A stretch of DNA of 64,000 bases from Epiperipatus broadwayi. Its lineage: Eukaryota; Onychophora; Udeonychophora; Euonychophora; Peripatidae. Every line of letters starts with the position of its first letter. Position 1 is the first letter of the stretch. The notes beneath the pieces are model-generated. The model worked only from the letters and a program-made list of their open reading frames with translations, did no database searches and had not been told where the DNA came from. Both the position numbers and the translations under genes were made by a program. This document shows, in pieces, positions 57,945 to 64,000 of this stretch. The stretch covers positions 990,001 to 1,054,000 of the forward strand of contig JAQFVV010012403.1 in the NCBI GenBank assembly GCA_028023455.1. Reading direction: 5' to 3'.

Positions 57945-58185
57945 TGAGATGAAGTTGCGTTGGGCATATTGCTAGACGAGATAATCATAGATGGACAAAT
58001 GAATCTGAAATTGGATTTCAAAAGATTGTAAAAGGCCGAGGAAAAAAACTCAAAGAAGATAGATGGATAAAATAAAAAAGTTTGTTGGTGTGATGTGAAA
58101 AGTTTAAGGTTATGGATTTGTGGAATTGAATTAAACTTGGAGAGACATTCATTCTGCAATGGATCGATTACTGTTGAAAACAATT
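57945..58185 (+). pseudogene. RTE-clade 3' fragment, plus strand
   Basis: In plus orientation: AGATGAAGTTGCGTTGGGCA followed by TATTGCTAGACGAGATAATC corresponds to the KWSWAGHIARRD region. AAAAGATTGTAAAAGGCCGA corresponds to KDCKRPR. AACTTGGAGAGACATTCATT leads to the 3' end near 58175. Stops and shifts are frequent. The minus-strand frame at 57893-58183 is antisense. Confidence 0.78.
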
Positions 58186-58684
58186 ATATATATATGTTAA
58201 CTGTATTACTAAATGTTTAAATGCAAAGTAAATAAGCTAAGTTTTATGTATCCGTATGATATTTTCTGCCGAAAAACAAATAGTGTTACTAGGCAATACA
58301 ATACTAACCCAAGCCATAAAACTTGATTAGTTCTATCGCTTGACTTAATTTATTTTTGCATCTCATTTTCATAGTTATATTATGAACATTCATCACACTT
58401 TACGTCATTAAAATGCAACCAAACAAAGTCAAATGATTGAAAAGCTTTGATAATTAATCAAGGCAGTTATTTATCTTATATATATATATATCAATTTAAA
58501 GTCTCGCACTGTTTGAAATTTAAAAAAAAAAAAAGAATTGAAAATGATAAAATAGAATTATTTCCCATAGTAAGCTGCGTAAGTAGAAGCATATGACAGC
58601 GAATTGTGAGACAATAATATAATTATAATTGCAAGTGGACCAAATCTTATGAGAAGAAAAAGTAATTTGAAAGCGTAGCAGAAA

Positions 58685-59100
58685 AATAAAATCATGCATT
58701 AAAATTATAAAATTAAAAAGATTGCCACGAAGATCAAATATGCAAAGTAGACTATACTTAATTTAACTCTTTTTAAAAGTTGTAATTATAAATTTTTATT
58801 AAACGCACATTATTATATTAAGTAATATTTACTAAGGCTATACCTTAGGAATAAGCGTCTGAAAAATTCGACGGTAGGGACCTCTACAGGTCTTAAACAC
58901 AAGCTTACGCTATGAAGAAAAGAGGGAGATAAATTATCAACTTAAAAAAATAAAGATCTGGCTGACTTGTTCGTATACTTATCTGTAAGCATATTGTAAC
59001 TACAATTGAAAAATAAATTTATATCTATACATTAAAATTATGAAACTAATAAGATTACCACAAAAGTCAAACATATGCAAGAGGTTATATGTAATGGTGG
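58685..59100. repeat. Short direct repeat pair, about 85 bp, diverged
   Basis: CATTAAAATTATAAAATTAA...AGATTGCCAC (about 58696) recurs as CATTAAAATTATGAAACTAA...AGATTACCAC (about 59030), each followed by CAAA-ATATGCAA. It brackets the family E copy. Confidence 0.6.
58810..58925 (-). repeat. Dispersed repeat family E, minus copy
   Basis: Reverse complement of the 20850-20985 sequence, with blocks TAAGTAATATTTACTAAGGC, GGTAGGGACCTCTACAGGTC and CACAAGCTTA. See the partner copy. Confidence 0.75.
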
Positions 59101-59725
59101 TTTTGTTTTTTAAATTATCCTTTTTTTTTTAAATCTAGCATTTATGTGTATCTATGTGTGTGCGTGTACGTATGTACCTGTGCAAAAATTAGCTGAGATA
59201 TTTTGAATTTTTAAACAGAGATTAAATATATATAAACATTACCCATTATAAATTGTTTTCAGGATTTTGTAATGGCAGGAGAGTATTACATATAGTCTAT
59301 GATGATACAAAATACACTGTCACATTTTATGTTGTAATTTATTATCCAGACATGATAGTGACTTAACATTTTAGTGGTAAATAGCTAAAGTAAGTTGTTT
59401 CATAACGCACAGATTGATTCAGAAGTGATACTGCAAACATTTTAAAAAGAGGAAACATTTTTTCAGGACACAATCCTTATAGAATCTCAATATTATGGTA
59501 AAGAAAATTCATTCAATATCCAAGTTCAACCAGGCTAAAAATTGTAGTTGTGAGAGACAGATCCACTAGGGGCACATTTGATCAAGTTAAATTCCAGTGC
59601 CCTAATCCCACGAAGTCAAATGTATAAATTTTATTTAAAAAAAATTTAATAAAAGATACAGAAATAGTAGAATATTAACCGAAATATTATAGCTTCTAAA
59701 AATTTTCTCTCTATGTGGTTAAGAT

Positions 59726-60226
59726 ATTTATTTTATGTAGCGCAATGTTTTTAATCTATAATAAACTAATAATCAGCATTAAGATAATGCACATGCGCTA
59801 ACAATAAATGAATACTCTCATTTTTTCAAATACAAGATAAAGTCTTTGTGAAAGGATAGAATGAATCCACCTATTCTTTCAACCCAAACATTTAAGTATG
59901 GGTAAATCTTAAGTATCTGGAAATGAGAGTGTGAATATATTAAACAATCACTTTAAATTACTTTTACTATGTCTGAATGAATGTCGCCTGGGAAATTTAC
60001 TAGAATTTACGATATGTCATTCTTAAATGAAATTAAACATATATAAATATATTTATTTTATATAGCGCGATGTTTTTAATCTGTAATAAACTAATAATCT
60101 GCATTAAGCTAATGCACGTGCACTTTGTGGATTTTAACCATAAATGAATACTCTCATTTTTCAAATACAAGATAAAGTCTTTGTGAAAGAATAGAATGAA
60201 TCCACCTATTCTTTCAACCCAAACGG
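59726..60226. repeat. Direct duplication, about 170 bp, 321 bp apart
   Basis: 59726-59894 and 60047-60226 share TATTTATTTTAT-TAGCGC, GATGTTTTTAATCT, AATAAACTAATAATC, AATGAATACTCTCATTTTT and CCACCTATTCTTTCAACCCA. Identity is high except for a short unmatched insert near 60122-60140 in the second copy. Non-coding. Confidence 0.85.
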
Positions 60227-60239
60227 TTAATAATAACAA

Positions 60240-62583
60240 AGTGATTATGAAAAATTACAGTCAGAATTATCTTTAGGAATATTATTATTAACCATCTGAC
60301 TAATAGAATTTTCAACTAATTTTTATGCTCATAATTTTTGGCCAAGTGCTTGGCTTATTAACTTTAAAATCTAATGTAAAGTCAGATTTTACACTCTCAG
60401 AATCACCACCTTTTTCAACCTTTTTCTTTGCTTTGAGCTTCAGATAATTTGACGTTTTGTTCACATTGGTTCTCAACTGGGGAGATTCAAACAAATGAAA
60501 ATAAATATTTCATTAATAAAATAAAAAATTTACACAGGACACAACAACAACAACAAAAAAAAGAAATAATTTAACATGAGTTTAATGTATTCAATTAATT
60601 ATGTATACAATGGAATTAATATACATATTAAGAATAGAATGTAGACATACATTATAAGTTACACATCTACAAAACCTAATATAGATATAACTATCTTTAC
60701 ACATAGCTTACTTTGCAATATAACTCTCATATATATATATATATTGTAACAGTAACCAGGTTCAAACCCTGTTACAAGGGAGTTACACAATATTTCCTAA
60801 CTGCCTAAATCAGCATGAGTCTAATAAATTGGATTCAGCGTGCGAGTATAAAATATAAAGAATTATATATATATATGTCGAAGAGAGAATGCTTGAAAGT
60901 GTTTTTTTTATTATTTAAAAAAAATAAAGAGTTAAAAAGAAAAATCAGAACAAGCAAGAGTGGTTTTTCGAACTGAAATGAAATATTAATATTTTCTTGT
61001 TGCTAAATTGACTGATACAGCTATGCTCGTATTATAAAATGAAACCTTAAAACAAATCCTTCAATCAACCATCAGGAGAAGAAAATGGATTTAGATATAG
61101 TAACTCAGACTGTCGCTACAATCGGAATGCAGGAATAGAATAATATGTGTAAGGCCATCATCCTAAGCTTCGAATATGTAGCTGTTGCTGTTAAGTGCCT
61201 GCCTCTCCAAGAACCATAGAGGCCTCATCAATATGCCGCTAAAACAATCCAGGAGGAAGAAAATATTGAATTGTGTACACTCAGAATGCCCCCAGTAAGC
61301 CGTCATTATTTCATAGATCCAAGTAATACCCCAAAATGGATGTTCATGCAAAACTTTTGCTATTATCAGAAAAATTTTGTTTTATTCTTCGACAGGAAAA
61401 GAATACGTAAATTTTGGTTGGATCGTCAAAATCAAGTTTACGTGGAAATAAATTTATCCATATTAAAAATCCCAGGTACTTCAAGGTAACTATAATTAGT
61501 TTTATTATCTTAAAAGAACTGAACATTGCCTATCATTACTCTCCAAAGATGCACCCCTTATGTAAAATTATATATTTTAATTTAAAATGTATAAATGCAT
61601 TCCTACACACGTGTTTAATTATATGTTCATTTATATTTAATTAATTCCGTTTTTTGTCTTTTATGTTAGCATTGATATATAAATTATATATATGTTTTTC
61701 TTTCTCCATATTTAATTAGCCATATTAATAAAATTGTATACCTACATTAAATCAAATTGTCTCTCATTAATGAACATATTTATCATTTATATTAGGATAG
61801 TTCTGTTCTTGGCAGAATATCAGAATGAATGAAGTATGCTTTTCAGAATAGGCAATTCTATTACATGTAATTTTAAAATTCTAAACCATTGATTTGATAA
61901 GGAAATAGATCGTGTATAGAGGGAATAAATGTGTAGAAAGAGGGAGTTCAACAGTAGCTAATTTTAAATGACACATGATCTAATTTAAGGGGTATAGAAA
62001 AGAAACCGTTACTAATACGTAAGTTTAAACATACGCGTCTTAAGTTGAGAAGTATATAAAGCAGGGAAAGCTTGTTTCAACTACATAAATTTAGCCATTA
62101 CCTCCGTTCAGCCTGATGGGTATTGTTACCTCCCAGCCCTGGGATTTGAGCTAGCAGAAAGGGTCGGGCACCTAATTAGCGATAGTTTTAAGATTTCTTA
62201 AAAGGGAAAAGTATAATTCTTACGGTACTAGTGAGATTGGCAATTGGGGTCAGTTTATTATTTGACACTCATAAATATACTTTTTCTGAAGAAATTGTTG
62301 TTTGTCTTTTTAAATGAAATAATGGCCACTAGGTAGATTTTTTAAATTTTTTTTTTGATGTACATCCTGATATAGGATACATAGATTTTTATTTCTTAAG
62401 ATATATTTAAGAAAGGGATTCATATTTGAACCCAATACGGTGTATAGTAGTCAAATTCTATCTGCAGGTGTTATGGTGACTATATAGCCATAGGTTTTAT
62501 GTTTACTACCCTATGTGGTCAACAGATTCAATTTTTTTGATAGACTTTTATATAAACAACAAAATTAATACCAGGGTTGCCTG

Positions 62584-62596
<13 letters not shown>
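60240..62596. other. AT-rich non-coding stretch, nothing recognised
   Basis: A patch at 62095-62185 is less AT-rich and has AGCTCAAATCCC on the minus strand, a poor B box. Frames around 61163-61644 overlap on both strands and match nothing I know. Confidence 0.35.
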
Positions 62597-62624
<28 letters not shown>

Positions 62625-62677
62625 TAGTAGAAATACTTATATATATATATATATATATATATAAGTATTTCTACTTC
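62587..62677. repeat. (TA)n tract with 15-bp perfect inverted arms
   Basis: (AT)n, then arm AGTAGAAATACTTAT (62626-62640), (AT)n, and its exact complement ATAAGTATTTCTACT (62661-62675). Same layout as 4903-5001 but a different arm sequence. Confidence 0.85.
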
Positions 62678-64000
62678 TAATGTGCCTACCTTTACAATCT
62701 ATGCAACCTTATTAGATTTACTATAAAATAATAAGATTAAGTAACATATAGAGACCCTATTTGACTCATTATCTATAGCCAAGGACCAATTCATTAAACA
62801 TTAACTTGTCTCTATTATTTTTACTGAAGTACAATAGTTATAAAAAGTTCAAGTAACTCTTAATTTCCATGGGCAGTAATAAGATTAATTTTAACCAGCC
62901 TGTAAATTAGTTTGTTAAAAATAGTTCTTGTTTGTTTCAAAACCCATTAGTTACTTTTAATTTAATTCAGGATTTTATACTTGTTTAATAACAAAATATT
63001 TATTCTACTTTATTATTTAATTTTTTGTTTATTTCACAAATAAATCACTTAAATATATTGTACACACTACACATTTGAAATTTTATATTGTTTATTCCAT
63101 AAATTTTTAGAAACCATTAACACATCTTGTACTTTATTTGTTTAATGATAAGTTATGTAGGGTAGCTATAAAAAATCAAACTCATGGTTTGTTTGGACTA
63201 GATAACAAATGTTTTAAGCACTTTCCCAATAGTTGTGACCATTTAGAAGAGCTTTCAAATGACATTAAATGGTAAAAATGATGTAATAAAATTTGTTAAG
63301 AATTAAATTTATATTTTGATGCACAATATCATTTTTAAAAATTGAGTTTTTTTTTACTAATTCTGTATTCCTTGTATTCGAACTCTCTCTCTCTCTCTCA
63401 TGTAGCTAAAGTGACATTGAAAACAATAACTTTTGGATATGTTTAGATAATACTATGGATCAATTATGAGTTTTTAGCTAGGTAACAAAGCCCTTCTAAT
63501 TCCAAGGAAAAGTAGATTAATAAAACATATAAAAATAATATTGATAAAAAAAGAATATCGTTATTTAAATTTAAAAAATCCGCATTTAAAAGAGGCTTAC
63601 AATACAATACAGCATTGAAATAGATTGCAAAATCTACATTCCCAAAGTCCAAACTCTAGCACTGCGCTATACTAAACAAGTAAAAATAGTAATTATAAAA
63701 TATGATTGATAAATTTAATTATCCACTATTCGATTATGTCCAACATATTATCTTAATTATGAGGGTGTATTTTTTAAATAAGTTTATTTTGAAATAAATT
63801 ATTAATACTGCTTTTTATATATATAAATTAGAATATTTAAAAAAAAGTTACTTCCTTGCAAAGAAGTGATTACTACGACAATTTTAATAGTGGTATTATA
63901 ACCTCTTCTAAATGGTTTGCTCTAAAATACCATTATGGAGTGTTCGGATTTATTGCACTAGTAGAGTGTATATTATGTAATGAGTCTATTTTGAACAATT
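62678..64000. other. AT-rich non-coding stretch with a short (CT)n
   Basis: (CT)n of about 18 bp near 63383-63400. Nothing else recognised to the window end. Confidence 0.4.

Overview
This is eukaryotic, strongly AT-rich DNA (roughly 70-75% A+T by eye). It has many (TA)n tracts, poly-A/poly-T runs and dispersed repeats, and no recognisable host gene. Every coding-like stretch I could identify belongs to a retrotransposon remnant. Two kinds are present: several copies of an RTE-clade non-LTR element (endonuclease-reverse transcriptase type, with a W-x-G-H C-terminal region and a TGATGA-rich 3' end), and one fragment of a different LINE with a reverse-transcriptase zinc-binding domain. tRNA-derived SINEs with poly-A tails and clear target-site duplications, RTE elements and hammerhead-like foldback elements point to an invertebrate metazoan genome. 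I cannot name the species. The window reads as an intergenic or intronic transposon graveyard with some fairly young insertions.

Layout. 0-5 kb: a dispersed repeat (family G) interrupted by a TIR element (family A), and a (TA)n hairpin. 5-7 kb: an RTE fragment carrying another repeat (family F), then a LINE zinc-binding fragment. 8.9-9.9 kb: a composite foldback (family B). 11.2 kb: an inverted tRNA-like hairpin. 12.7-13.8 kb: an RTE tail, short duplications and a 66-bp G-tract. 15-19 kb: a SINE with a 15-bp target-site duplication, a decayed family B copy and a family C foldback. 19.3 kb: a promoter-like E-box plus ETS cluster. 20-31 kb: mostly AT-rich filler with scattered repeats, including the best family A copy at 26.6 kb.

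32.3-37.4 kb holds two ~2-kb direct copies of one sequence (family D). The second copy contains a ~600-bp insertion that is a near-perfect 264-bp inverted repeat with 14-bp target-site duplications; the first copy preserves the empty site. 37.4-40.1 kb is a nested composite: a large family C foldback whose interior holds a second family C foldback and an RTE insertion. 41.8 kb has a compact stem structure of unknown nature. 42.6-43.1 kb has an RTE insertion with a 5' inversion, the signature of twin priming. 48.5-48.8 kb is a second hairpin with a hammerhead-like core. 48.8-51.0 kb is the longest RTE copy. 52 kb is the cleanest family B foldback. 56.0 kb is a SINE, 56.5 kb a 47-bp x 8 minisatellite, 59.7-60.2 kb a direct duplication, and 62.6 kb a second (TA)n hairpin.

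The most interesting material is the set of foldback elements with tRNA-like or hammerhead-like motifs in their arms, especially the 36.5-37.1 kb insertion. No cellular pathway or operon can be described here, because no host gene is supported.
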